From an uncultured Lachnospiraceae bacterium (GTDB lineage: Bacteria; Bacillota; Clostridia; Lachnospirales; Lachnospiraceae), in assembly GCA_910588825.1 (NCBI GenBank), contig CAJURF010000015.1, positions 1 through 58,283 on the forward strand: DNA of 58,283 bases, written 5' to 3'. The position numbers and the translations under genes are program-made. The number at the start of each line of letters is the position of its first letter. Position 1 is the stretch's first letter. Below the pieces are notes generated by a model. It was not told the origin of the DNA, did not search any database, and saw nothing but the letters and a program-made list of their open reading frames with translations. This document shows positions 9,056-18,196 of the stretch, piece by piece.

Positions 9056-11104
9056 TTATTTCACCCGTTTAGTTATCACACGTGTTTCCGATTTTTTAGA
9101 GCCATAATAAGCCGTGATCTTAAAGGTTACCTTATTTCCTAATTTTTTCACTAAATTATCGCCCAGATTAATAAATGGTTTCTTTGACGGCCTTGGACTG
9201 CTGGCAATCTTTTTTAAATATTTTTCAATTGCAGGCGTTCCTCCTTTCAACGAAACCTTTACTCTGTCAGCATTTGGGATTTTATAGTCTAATTCAAATT
9301 TGTACGCCCAACCGTATCCAGCTCTAAAAAATCTTGTCGGTGTTACTGTTGCTTTTGGTGCCGGAATTTTGAGCTTAACCTCCATCTGATAGGTTTTTCC
9401 ATATGCTGTAACATTTACTGGTATAGAAGTCTTCATTGACTTGTAAAACTTTGAATTCGCTTTTGTGGTGATTTTGCCTTTTTTGTCTATGCTGAAATAT
9501 TTTTTTGTCTTTGCTGATTTATCTAATTTAAATGTACATCCTTTACTTTTAATTTTTAAGGATTTTCCCATTACAATTTTTTGCTGCTTTGGCGGCAATG
9601 TTAATTCTATAGTTTCTGTCTTTCCACAATAACCACACTTTATCTTTTTCTTCTGCGCTTTTGAAGTAAGCTTCTTAGGCAGGTTGTTCCATTTATGATC
9701 TGCGTATACAGTAAACTTCTGCGTCGGTGTGGTATATCCATTATAATTAGCTGTTTCACCAATTACTGCATACATATAATAAGTTCCTTTTTCAGGTTTT
9801 TTAGCGTCCCATTTTATCCCCCCTGTCGTTTTATTCTGTTTACTATAATAGTAAACAATTTGGGGATTTTCCTCGCATTCTCCAACTAATTGCGGCTCGG
9901 GTCTTTTTCCCTTCAGGTCATAGTTTTGCATACTAACTTTTACTCCGCTGCGGTCAGCCTTCTCCACCTGAAATCGAGTTTTTTCTGTTTTGTAAATGTA
10001 ATTTTCATTACTTGATTGTGTATATTCTGCCGATACATAATATGTATTCGCACTCAGGATGCCCGGATCATTACTGGGGTCGTTTTTTAATTCCAAAGGA
10101 TTTTCTTCGTTTTCCCTGTAATAGTAATATGTTATTGTTTTTGTCTCTATGGCTTCACTCAGTGACGGACCTTCGACCTTGTCCGCTTTATATTTGTAAT
10201 TATTCATTTTTACAGCAAGGTTAGAGCTTATCACCACTTTTTTAATTAGGAACCTATCTTCTATAATCCCTTTATTTTCACTGTTTTCATCGCCAAATAT
10301 TGCTCTGACATAATAAGTCCCTGAATCCCGGGGCTCCTGCTGCAGCGGCGTGTCGCCTGGTTTGCCATCTATATCCGTAAAATAAACAAACTTGTATGTA
10401 ATTCCCAATTCATCAAGGTCTAAATTCTGGCCATTTGCTGATATAGATACACGGCTTCCTGGATCTTCTGTATAATCAGATTCCTTGATAACATTCAGAG
10501 TAAGATGTATTGTTTCTGCCTCACATTTACCTTCCGTTCCCTGACAGTTCACCGATACCGCATTCTGCAATTGTTCATATTTCCACACATGTTGATGAGC
10601 AATTGTGTAATTGGTCTCCAAATACGGAGCATTTTCACTCGCCCCAAATACGGCACGGGCTTTATATTCCCCGTTTTCTTCTGGAGCTGTTGTTCCCAGA
10701 TCGGTATCTGATTTGTCAAGATATTTGATTTGGTATTCAATTTTCCAATCATTAACAGCTGGCAGTTCAACTCCATTCACCAGCACTGCGGCCTTATACT
10801 GATTCGTGGAATTCTTTTCTACTTTTAATGTAAGATTTACACTTTCAGATTGATGATTTTTACAAGCTGCTGTTATCTGCTGTCTATTTTCATCTGCCAC
10901 ATACTCCCATTCATGCGCATTTTCACTAACCCCTCCGCTCTCATTCTCACTTGGAACATTGCCGTTGCTAGAATTCCCCCCATCAACAACTTCATTTTCT
11001 GCCGCATAAACCGTTCCCGGTACATAAGATACCGCCATGGCCGCTGATAACAAAAGCGCCGTAATCTTTCTCCATCTTTTCATTTTAATCTTCTTTTGAT
11101 TCAT
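9056..11104 (-). CDS. secreted Ig-like multi-domain surface protein
   Basis: A 682-residue exported protein with a clear signal peptide (basic start, hydrophobic core, cleavage after VYA). The mature part has repeated beta-rich modules of about 90-110 residues (HEWEYV..., HVWKYE..., YADHKW...). These look like bacterial Ig-like or MBG-type repeats. A central CGYCG pair resembles a small metal site, and a last Ig-like module carries the string RPSKKPF. No sortase signal or membrane anchor is seen. The true start is the ATG at 11104 with an AGGAGG box; a longer upstream extension is spurious. It shares architecture with the next gene. Placement among receptor kinases suggests an extracellular ligand or scaffold (inference). 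Confidence 0.8.
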   Translation of the reverse strand: MNQKKIKMKRWRKITALLLSAAMAVSYVPGTVYAAENEVVDGGNSSNGNVPSENESGGVSENAHEWEYVADENRQQITAACKNHQSESVNLTLKVEKNSTNQYKAAVLVNGVELPAVNDWKIEYQIKYLDKSDTDLGTTAPEENGEYKARAVFGASENAPYLETNYTIAHQHVWKYEQLQNAVSVNCQGTEGKCEAETIHLTLNVIKESDYTEDPGSRVSISANGQNLDLDELGITYKFVYFTDIDGKPGDTPLQQEPRDSGTYYVRAIFGDENSENKGIIEDRFLIKKVVISSNLAVKMNNYKYKADKVEGPSLSEAIETKTITYYYYRENEENPLELKNDPSNDPGILSANTYYVSAEYTQSSNENYIYKTEKTRFQVEKADRSGVKVSMQNYDLKGKRPEPQLVGECEENPQIVYYYSKQNKTTGGIKWDAKKPEKGTYYMYAVIGETANYNGYTTPTQKFTVYADHKWNNLPKKLTSKAQKKKIKCGYCGKTETIELTLPPKQQKIVMGKSLKIKSKGCTFKLDKSAKTKKYFSIDKKGKITTKANSKFYKSMKTSIPVNVTAYGKTYQMEVKLKIPAPKATVTPTRFFRAGYGWAYKFELDYKIPNADRVKVSLKGGTPAIEKYLKKIASSPRPSKKPFINLGDNLVKKLGNKVTFKITAYYGSKKSETRVITKRVK

Positions 11105-11162
11105 TCTTTTCCTCCTAAAAATTAATATTTCCAGGTAATTGCAAAATGCCATTTCATAACCA

Positions 11163-11240
11163 GAGTTTGGGGAAAATAAACAAATAAGGAGCGAATTCAA
11201 AACGGTTTTGAGCTCCGTTTTGTTTATTTTCCCCAAACTC
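11163..11240. repeat. long nested palindrome between the two Ig-like genes
   Basis: Two perfect 22-base inverted arms (11163-11184 and 11219-11240, beginning GAGTTTGGGG) enclose a 34-base centre. The centre holds further complementary pieces, GGAGC/GCTCC (11188-11192 with 11212-11216) and an alternative CAAAACGG/CCGTTTTG pair (11198-11205 with 11215-11222). Transcribed RNA could form a very long hairpin, but no T-run follows on either strand, so a standard terminator is unlikely. It could be an mRNA-processing or stability element, or a small mobile palindrome. Confidence 0.85.
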
Positions 11241-11312
11241 GTGACTTCTGAAAACAATTTCAAAATTATCTGTCTACATATTTTTCATTCAATCAGCAGC
11301 CTGCCAATCGAC

Positions 11313-13094
11313 TTAGTCAAAAAATTCCCTTCCTGGATGGCCTCCCCCGCCTCCTGACCCCACAGTCTTAGTTACCGTAAGAATCTCCGATTTATTCTTC
11401 CCATAATAAGCCCTGATTCTGAAAGTAACTCTATTATTGAACCTCGCCAGAGTTTTATTAGTTAAGGCTAAAGCTGGTGTTTTAGATGGCCTTGGATTGC
11501 TAACCTCTTTTTTCAAATGGTTCTTAATGTCATCCGACTCTCCGTCCATCCTGACCTGTATTCTATTTGCTCCAGGGACACGATAATAAAATTTAAAATT
11601 ATACCCTGAATAAGTTCTGCCCTCTTTCTTCTCACATTCTATCCTCACCTTCGGCGCCGGAATCTTAAGCTTCACATTCATACTATAACTCTTGCCGCAC
11701 ACCTTAACAGCCACCGGCACAGAAGTCCCCATAGACTTATAACAGGCAGGTCTATCCTTCGTACTGATCTTCCCCTTTTTCGATAATGAAAAACACTTTT
11801 TCTTCACCTTAGCCGATTTTCTCAGCGTAAATGTACAGCCCTTACTCTTAATCGTCACAGAGTTTCCCATCATAACATTCACGGTCTTCTTCGGCAGTCT
11901 TACAGTCTGTTTCTCCCCGCAATAACGGCATTGTATCGTTCTTGCCTGTACTTTTGAAGCCAGCTTGTTCGGCAGACCTGCCCATTTGTGATCTGCATAC
12001 ACAGTAAATTGCTGCACCGGTGTCGTATACTCACCATAAACAGCAGTCTCCCCGATCACCGCATACATATAATAAGTTCCGGCCGGCAGTTTTGCACCGC
12101 TCCATTTTGTACCGCCGGTATTCCTGTTCTGCCTGCTGTAATAATAATCAATTTCTGCACTGTCTTCTAATTCTCCATTTAATTCCGGAGATGGCGTCCC
12201 TCCCTTCCTGTCGTAACTTGGCATAAGAACTCTGATTTCCCAGCGGTCGGCTTTTTCCTCCCCACCTTCCACCTGGAATCGGGTCTTTTTTGTCACGTAA
12301 ATATAATTTCTATAGCCTGACCGTGTATATTTTGCCAGGACATCATATGTGCCTGTCTCCAGGCCTTTCGGGTCAAAGCTTTCGGTTCCATCCTGAATCT
12401 TACAGGGATTTTCCTCATTTTCTCTGTAATACCAATATTCTATTGTTTCTGCCGTCCCGCTGAGAGACGGACCTGCCGCCTCATTGGAGCCATATTCGTA
12501 GCTGTCCATTTTTACCTCAGAGGAAGATGTCCGCTCGGCCCGCTTAATGGTAAACGTGTCCTCCAAAACCGTACTGTTTCCACTTCCAAATGCGGCTTTC
12601 ACGTGATAGACTCCCGCATCCTTGGGTTCTGTGCTCATGGACGTGCCTGACGGACTGCCATCTGCATCTTTATAATAGGTAAGCCGATACACAATCCCCA
12701 GTTCATTGAGATCCAGCTGGCTGTTATCTGCCACAACCGCTGTGCGGCGTTTCCCCGATGAACTGGTATAAACAGACTCCCTCTCCACTTCCAGGGTAAG
12801 ACGCATTCCATCTGTGCCCACACTGCAGTTCCCCGTTTTTCCCTGACAGGATACGGTTACCGCGTCTGTCCCCTGCAATTCATACTTCCATATATGCCGA
12901 TGAACAGCCGCATATGTTTCTGCTTCTGTTTCTGCTTCCGCCTCTGCATTTACATTTTCTGCGGAAATATCGTAATTTGCAGAGACTTCTGCCCCATAAA
13001 CCTTTCCGGGTGCACAGGCTGCCAGCATCCATGCTGGCAATAAAAGCGCTGTAATCTTTCTCCATGTTTTTACGTCATTCCTGTTCTGCCTCAC
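11313..13094 (-). CDS. secreted Ig-like multi-domain surface protein, possible lipoprotein
   Basis: A 593-residue paralog of the next gene downstream with the same plan: signal sequence, HIWKYE-type beta modules, a YADHKW module, a CRYCG cysteine pair, and a last Ig-like unit with RPSKTPA. The signal contains LAAC at 24-27, which could be a lipobox making it a lipoprotein. VYG/A a little later would also serve signal peptidase I. The C-terminus is a glycine run ending EFFD, like the tails of two receptor kinases in the operon. The start appears to be GTG at 13094, overlapping the stop of the upstream kinase by four bases, so the two are translationally coupled. Confidence 0.8.
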   Translation of the reverse strand: MRQNRNDVKTWRKITALLLPAWMLAACAPGKVYGAEVSANYDISAENVNAEAEAETEAETYAAVHRHIWKYELQGTDAVTVSCQGKTGNCSVGTDGMRLTLEVERESVYTSSSGKRRTAVVADNSQLDLNELGIVYRLTYYKDADGSPSGTSMSTEPKDAGVYHVKAAFGSGNSTVLEDTFTIKRAERTSSSEVKMDSYEYGSNEAAGPSLSGTAETIEYWYYRENEENPCKIQDGTESFDPKGLETGTYDVLAKYTRSGYRNYIYVTKKTRFQVEGGEEKADRWEIRVLMPSYDRKGGTPSPELNGELEDSAEIDYYYSRQNRNTGGTKWSGAKLPAGTYYMYAVIGETAVYGEYTTPVQQFTVYADHKWAGLPNKLASKVQARTIQCRYCGEKQTVRLPKKTVNVMMGNSVTIKSKGCTFTLRKSAKVKKKCFSLSKKGKISTKDRPACYKSMGTSVPVAVKVCGKSYSMNVKLKIPAPKVRIECEKKEGRTYSGYNFKFYYRVPGANRIQVRMDGESDDIKNHLKKEVSNPRPSKTPALALTNKTLARFNNRVTFRIRAYYGKNKSEILTVTKTVGSGGGGGHPGREFFD

Positions 13095-15466
13095 TCTTTC
13101 CCCCCCGCCTTCACATACTCTTCACTATATATCTGTAACTCTTTCATATCTTCCTTTTCCTTCAGTCCATCCACATACTCCTGCGCCTGGCCGCTTTCCC
13201 TTCCCATCAGAACACAGGGATAATTTTCCTTTTCCAGTTCAATGAAATCCCCGTATCCCGCATTGTAAGAAGGAAACTGCTCGAATGAGGCTTTCCAGAT
13301 GGGGTACGTGGTCAGAATGGTTCCTGTCTTTCTGGCCTGTCCGATTTCCTGCTGCATCACCCATAACAGCCTCATACAGGCGTTCTGCTGTTCTTCGCTT
13401 CCTCTGGTGAGAATTGCGTACCGTTCGGAATAAGACACCAGCATCTTTCCCCCATGGGTCACCACATAGACACTGTAATCGGTGATAGGATTGGCATATT
13501 CGTTCTTGCTGTTCTTTGCCCTGCCGGCCGCCTGATTCATATATTTTCTGTACGCTGCGCCGGCCAGAACATTGCTTCCGTATATCCTGTCCTTTGGCTT
13601 TTCCTCCGCCACGATCTTTCCGTCCTCATCTACGGTGCAGTTCAGCTTGAATTCATGTCCTGCAGCGGTATTTCTGAAGCTCTGGATACGGCTCAGGGGG
13701 GTAAGCATGTCTGAATCCGGAAGTTTCTTCCTGGTAAATACCTGCCGCCAGTTTTCCTTTTCCAGAAGCAGCACGCTGCCTAATACATTAGACTGGACAT
13801 TTGCCAGCTGCTGATTCAGGAAATTGTTTTCCACAGCTTCCCCTCCGGATATGACTGTGTCCAGCTCCACTGTCTTTATCCCGGACGAACCATGCTCCTT
13901 AGCCTGAACCTTGGAGGAATCCAGCTTGTTTGACTTATAATAGCCAATCTCACTGGCATACAGAAGGAGGGTATCCACGCCTGTGGGCATTTCTTTCATT
14001 CCTGGGAAATGCTGCTGATAATCTGACATGAAGACGTATTTATCCAGGTCCAGGCGGTTGTAATTGTCTTCCAGGGAAACCAGACTGTAGTCGTCAAGGT
14101 TGGACACATGGTCTGACAGAAACATGTTGGGCATGGCCTTTTTCTTGTCCTTCTTTGAGTTTCTCAGCGCCTGATCCATGTTTTTTTGGACCACAACCTC
14201 CACTTTTACATTTTCATTCTGCTCCTGCATCTTTCTGAGCTTCTCATCTTCTTCCGGATGTCTGCCCTCCTTGAATCCGCTCTGGGCCAGTTCTTCTATC
14301 ATGGTCTTCTGGTCAGGGTTTTCCACCCATACGGTAATTTTGGCCGGTGAATCGATAACCGAATCAAAAATGCGGTCCTGGGGTTTTAAAATAGTGCTGT
14401 ACAGACCCGCAGCCACACCCACGGCCGCAGCCAGGGTGGCGGAGATGCCGATAATGGTATAGCGTTTCTGCCGTTTCTTTCTCAGCTTCTCTTTGGGATA
14501 TTCAGCAATCCGTTTATTCAGCAGTGCATCCTGGAACTGCTGCATACTCTGGAATCTCAGCTCCGGCCGCACAGCCAGAGCCTCCATCACTGCCCGGTCC
14601 ACGTTGGGACTGAGCTTCACCCCTGCCTCCATGGGGGACTTCAACTTATCTTCGACCTCACGCTCTGTGGATTCAATAGGCGCTGAGCCTGTCAGCATCT
14701 GATACAGGACGGCTCCTGCCGCATAGACATCTGTGTAAAATCCCTGCCTGCTGGTGTTCCGGTACTGTTCCAACGGAGAATATCCCACTTTAATCACCGG
14801 ATCCGCCATACCGGTCTTTGAATCATTGATCTGAGCTGCACCGAAATCCAGAATTTTAATGGATTCTTCATTGACTATATAAATGTTATCTGGGCTCACG
14901 TCACAGTGGATAATCCCCTTGCTGTGTATCTTTTTCACCGCCTCGATAATCATCAAGATCGTTCCTATGGCCGCCTCCGGCTCCATGGGCCCCTGCTGCT
15001 CCAGATAAGTCTTCAGCTTGGCGCCGTCAATATACTCCATGACAATATAGGCGGTTCCGTTTTCCTCAAAGTAATCGTATACATTTACAATATCCTTTGC
15101 CTTGCCGAACTGGCTCATACTCTGTGCTTCCATGCGGAACCGCTCCAGACGTTCTTTATACTGTTCCTTCTTATCTCCCGACAGCAGTCCCACTCTCCGC
15201 TCCCCGGGAGAACGGTTCATAAGCCCGGACATATAGAATTCCTTCACCGCCACAATGACGCCCAGTGTGGTATCATAACATTTATAGGTAATGCCAAAGC
15301 CGCCCACCCCGGCCACTGTTCCCACAATGAAATGATTCCCCAGGATAGTTCCGGGAGTCAGGTAATGGGGCTGCTCTGGAGGCGTACCCTCCACGTAGCC
15401 GCAGTAGGGACACACCTCATATTCTCCCTTCACATTAAAACAGTTCATGCATAATTCACTTGCCAT
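13091..15466 (-). CDS. transmembrane Ser/Thr kinase fused to a solute-binding-protein-like ectodomain
   Basis: A 791-residue receptor: zinc ribbon (CMNC, CPYC), kinase domain with GVGGFG loop, VAVKEFY Lys, HCDVSPDN catalytic loop (HRD Arg replaced by Cys) and DFG, a basic stop, one membrane helix at about 335-360, then ~415 extracellular residues. The ectodomain opens ITVWVENPDQ, continues with VKVEVVVQ and PNMFLSDHVSNL, and later has MPTGVDTLLLYASE. That pattern is typical of family-1 extracellular solute-binding proteins of sugar ABC transporters. This suggests a kinase that directly senses a small ligand. The ATG at 15466 follows a GAGGAG box; an upstream GTG gives only three extra residues. 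Confidence 0.88.
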   Translation of the reverse strand: MASELCMNCFNVKGEYEVCPYCGYVEGTPPEQPHYLTPGTILGNHFIVGTVAGVGGFGITYKCYDTTLGVIVAVKEFYMSGLMNRSPGERRVGLLSGDKKEQYKERLERFRMEAQSMSQFGKAKDIVNVYDYFEENGTAYIVMEYIDGAKLKTYLEQQGPMEPEAAIGTILMIIEAVKKIHSKGIIHCDVSPDNIYIVNEESIKILDFGAAQINDSKTGMADPVIKVGYSPLEQYRNTSRQGFYTDVYAAGAVLYQMLTGSAPIESTEREVEDKLKSPMEAGVKLSPNVDRAVMEALAVRPELRFQSMQQFQDALLNKRIAEYPKEKLRKKRQKRYTIIGISATLAAAVGVAAGLYSTILKPQDRIFDSVIDSPAKITVWVENPDQKTMIEELAQSGFKEGRHPEEDEKLRKMQEQNENVKVEVVVQKNMDQALRNSKKDKKKAMPNMFLSDHVSNLDDYSLVSLEDNYNRLDLDKYVFMSDYQQHFPGMKEMPTGVDTLLLYASEIGYYKSNKLDSSKVQAKEHGSSGIKTVELDTVISGGEAVENNFLNQQLANVQSNVLGSVLLLEKENWRQVFTRKKLPDSDMLTPLSRIQSFRNTAAGHEFKLNCTVDEDGKIVAEEKPKDRIYGSNVLAGAAYRKYMNQAAGRAKNSKNEYANPITDYSVYVVTHGGKMLVSYSERYAILTRGSEEQQNACMRLLWVMQQEIGQARKTGTILTTYPIWKASFEQFPSYNAGYGDFIELEKENYPCVLMGRESGQAQEYVDGLKEKEDMKELQIYSEEYVKAGGKE

Positions 15467-15481
15467 ATTTCCCACTCCTCT

Positions 15482-16444
15482 TTATTCCAGACGAAATGTA
15501 TTGGTGTCATCCCCGATTGCCAGGACTGTCCCGGGTTCCAGAGGCATATTCAGGTTCTGGGGAAGACAGTCATGGGAGCCGTCCGCGAAGCTCCCTGTGT
15601 TGGAATAGTCGTAGATGATATACTTTTTATCAGCCGCGTCCCATTTAATCCTGCAATGATTGCGGCTGACTTTTATCTGGCCTTCAAATACCAGATGATT
15701 GGTATTCTTTCTGCCCAGCCGGATAAATTCTCCGTCAGTCATGGGAATCTGTGCCCCTGCATAGACGCCGGACAGCCCCACCATCACGCCCCGGGGATTT
15801 CCAGGTACATAAGGTCTGTTCTCCTTTGCCAAAGGCTCTTTGACACTTTGGGTCTTTTGGGAGTCCTGATGGGCTTTTTCCATCATAATGCTGTATTTTG
15901 CCTCTGCCTGCTGCTGTCGGATTTCCTGCAGCTGAGGAATCTTCTTCTCCACTTTTTTTACCTTTTTCGGCGTACTGATAAGAGACAGAACCCCAAAAGC
16001 CCCGCTGCACCCGGATACAGCTATGCATACATGACAGGCAATCCCTTTTATATACGTCTGGGTAAACTGGGCTTCTGGCCAGAGTATGTCCAGGAATCCG
16101 TACAAAGCCAGGTAAAGAATCAGCACCAGAAATATCAGTAAGCTGCTTACACGCTGTCTGGGGCCGCCCACGATGCCCCAGATACCTGCAGCCAATGCCA
16201 GAATCAGCGGCAGTACCATACAGCACAGAATCAATGCTGTCTGCGTGCTGCTGACAAAGATTGTATCCTCACCGGCACTGGGAAGCGCACCGCCCAGCAG
16301 TGCCTTTATATAATCAAACTGGGACCAGCGAAGCGGGGTATAGCCTTCCTGGGTCCTCTCAGTGAGGGGAAGAAAAAAACCGGCCAGATTCAACAGGATC
16401 AAAAATCCGCTGAAGCTTCGAAATCCCTTTGCATAACGCTCCAT
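15482..16444 (-). CDS. membrane protein with C-terminal FHA domain
   Basis: A 320-residue protein. About four hydrophobic segments lie in residues 10-160, followed by a charged Gln/Lys-rich, probably coiled-coil stretch (~160-205), then a cytosolic FHA domain ~225-320. The FHA signatures are LGRKNTN, VSRNHC and YSNTGSF; the last replaces the usual NG turn. The role is probably to hold a Thr-phosphorylated partner at the membrane. Its layout resembles the membrane FHA protein at the far end of the operon, though the sequences differ. It sits 15 bases before the kinase/solute-binding fusion, with a GAGGAAAG box before its ATG. Confidence 0.87.
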   Translation of the reverse strand: MERYAKGFRSFSGFLILLNLAGFFLPLTERTQEGYTPLRWSQFDYIKALLGGALPSAGEDTIFVSSTQTALILCCMVLPLILALAAGIWGIVGGPRQRVSSLLIFLVLILYLALYGFLDILWPEAQFTQTYIKGIACHVCIAVSGCSGAFGVLSLISTPKKVKKVEKKIPQLQEIRQQQAEAKYSIMMEKAHQDSQKTQSVKEPLAKENRPYVPGNPRGVMVGLSGVYAGAQIPMTDGEFIRLGRKNTNHLVFEGQIKVSRNHCRIKWDAADKKYIIYDYSNTGSFADGSHDCLPQNLNMPLEPGTVLAIGDDTNTFRLE

Positions 16445-16456
16445 AATCTTTCCTCT

Positions 16457-17266
16457 TTAATCATTTTCGTTTTTCATCTGCTTCAATAGGTCGCCCCAGT
16501 TGAAACGTTCCCCGCACAGCGGCATGAACAAAAGATTCACATCCCCTACCGTGATTACGTCATAGGCTTCCAGCTTCACTGGCGTCAGCACTACCTGGTC
16601 ATTCCTGTATACCAGACTGCTGGATTCTCCCGGCTGTACCAGGTACAGGTGTGCTTTCGGCTCGTATACTACGATGGCATGCCGGTCTCTGGATACACTT
16701 TTATCCTCTGTGAGCGCCACATCCATCTGCATGTCCCGGCCGATAAAGTTCTTTCCTGCCTTCAGCCGGAAGTCTGTGCCGATATGTTCTCCGCCCAGGG
16801 CTACCAGCCATCCCACACAGGGGGTGCTCACTTTATTGGCTGCGGATGTCCTGTTCTGGCAGGCTGTCTGGCTTGCGCCCACAGAAGGAGCTCCAAAGAA
16901 ATCATCATAAATGCCGATGGTATGGTCGTCGTCGTCCACACTCCCCGGCACAGTCTGTGTGAACACATTGAGCGGTACCGTAGGCGAATCCGCCGGTGCA
17001 GTGTAAAGGGCCTCTGTGGGCTCATCGGCAAACTTGTCAGCCGGCGGCAGATCCAAAGGGTCCTGCTGGAGTGCATTGTTCTGCGGCTGCTGGGCAAAGC
17101 CCTGGCTGCTCTTTGGCATGTCCGGCTGAGCCGCCGCTGAGGTCACATCCTCTGTAAAAGCTGCTGTCAGCCTGTCGTCTGCGGCGCTTCCCCCTGAACA
17201 ATGAGGGCAGGATGCGTACTTCTCTTTGTCATAAAAGTGGCCGTTTTCACATCTGCATAAATTCAT
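16457..17266 (-). CDS. zinc-ribbon FHA protein with acidic Thr motif
   Basis: A 269-residue soluble protein. The N-terminal ribbon (CRCENGHFYD ... CPHC) is followed by a ~120-residue low-complexity linker rich in Ala, Pro, Gln and Thr, then a C-terminal FHA domain (FIGRDMQMDV, VSRDRHAIV, ending LLFMPLCG). The linker contains DDDHTIGIYDDFFG, an acidic Thr motif resembling one in the second ribbon-FHA protein of this operon. It may be a kinase site read by an FHA domain in cis or trans, as in GarA/OdhI (inference). The ATG has a GGAG box and follows the PP2C gene by 24 bases. Confidence 0.88.
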   Translation of the reverse strand: MNLCRCENGHFYDKEKYASCPHCSGGSAADDRLTAAFTEDVTSAAAQPDMPKSSQGFAQQPQNNALQQDPLDLPPADKFADEPTEALYTAPADSPTVPLNVFTQTVPGSVDDDDHTIGIYDDFFGAPSVGASQTACQNRTSAANKVSTPCVGWLVALGGEHIGTDFRLKAGKNFIGRDMQMDVALTEDKSVSRDRHAIVVYEPKAHLYLVQPGESSSLVYRNDQVVLTPVKLEAYDVITVGDVNLLFMPLCGERFNWGDLLKQMKNEND

Positions 17267-17290
17267 GATAATTCTCCTTTCTCTTTCCCT

Positions 17291-18190
17291 TTAGGAATTC
17301 TCCCTGATGTCTTTTTCCCGGTAACAAATCAGTACCACAGAAGTATTGTCCTGGGAATGGGTGTTCATACGGGTGGCCGCCGTAATCAATGCTTCTGCCT
17401 TTTTCTCCAGCTTTACTTCTTCTGCGGTAATAATCTTACGGATCTGTGCATCCGGCAGTGTCTTGGTAATCCCGTCGCTGCAAATCATAATCACATCTCC
17501 AAACTGCATTTCAAAGGGCGCCGTATTAATATCCATCAAGGAGACATTGCCCATTCCCAAAAAGCTGATCAATGCCTCTTTATGCCGCGCCGCCGTGACT
17601 TCTTCCTCTGTAATCCGGCCCGCCGCTTTCATCTGTTCAAGGCGTAAGCCATAATTGTGGTCCTTTGTCACCTGCTGAATCTGCGTCCCCCTGATAATAT
17701 AGATCCGGCTGTCTCCCACTGACGCCCAGTACAACCGATTATCTTCCGCGATACAGGCCGCCATGGTAGTTCCGGAGCCTTTCCCGTCTTCCTTGGGAAA
17801 ACCGGCAATGGTCCGGTCAATGGCATAGATTCCCTGTTGGAAAAAACGGGGAATATCAAGTTCCGGCTCTCTTTCCACCTTCTGAAATGCCTGGGCCATC
17901 ATTTTTATGGCTGTGCTGCTGGCCCTGCCCCCATCGGCCATTCCCCCCATGCCGTCGCACACCACAGCCATGACCCTGGTCTTCTTGTTGAATGCCAGCT
18001 TCTTACATTTTGCCGATACATACAAATCGTCCTGCTGATATTTCCTGTTTCCGGCCACTCTCCGGTACTCGACCCTCAGCTCAGGAACTTTTCTTACGAT
18101 TCTGTCTGAAGGTGCCTGTATGTTCTCCATGGACACTCCTTTTGGTCTGCGGGGGTCTGGTTTTTGCTTTTTCTTCCTTCCAAAAAACAT
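17291..18190 (-). CDS. PP2C-family Ser/Thr protein phosphatase
   Basis: A 299-residue metal-dependent phosphatase, the first of two here. After a basic N-terminus come the PP2C metal and phosphate motifs in order: NRKYQQDD, VVCDGMGGMADGG, WASVGDSRIYII, MICSDGITK and QDNTSVVLI. It would remove phosphates placed by the neighbouring kinases, closing the phosphorylation cycle. A GGAG box nine bases before the ATG lies inside the end of the upstream kinase-FHA gene (six-base gap), implying coupled translation of a kinase and its antagonist. Confidence 0.95.
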   Translation of the reverse strand: MFFGRKKKQKPDPRRPKGVSMENIQAPSDRIVRKVPELRVEYRRVAGNRKYQQDDLYVSAKCKKLAFNKKTRVMAVVCDGMGGMADGGRASSTAIKMMAQAFQKVEREPELDIPRFFQQGIYAIDRTIAGFPKEDGKGSGTTMAACIAEDNRLYWASVGDSRIYIIRGTQIQQVTKDHNYGLRLEQMKAAGRITEEEVTAARHKEALISFLGMGNVSLMDINTAPFEMQFGDVIMICSDGITKTLPDAQIRKIITAEEVKLEKKAEALITAATRMNTHSQDNTSVVLICYREKDIRENS

Positions 18191-18196
18191 GTATCT

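Noticed and set aside
11163..11240. Palindrome as an ordinary rho-independent terminator
   Set aside because: The stem is long enough but no T-run follows it on either strand.
11104..11263. 53-residue N-terminal extension of the Ig-like protein
   Set aside because: It reads through the long palindrome and hides the signal peptide; the ATG at 11104 has a strong AGGAGG box.
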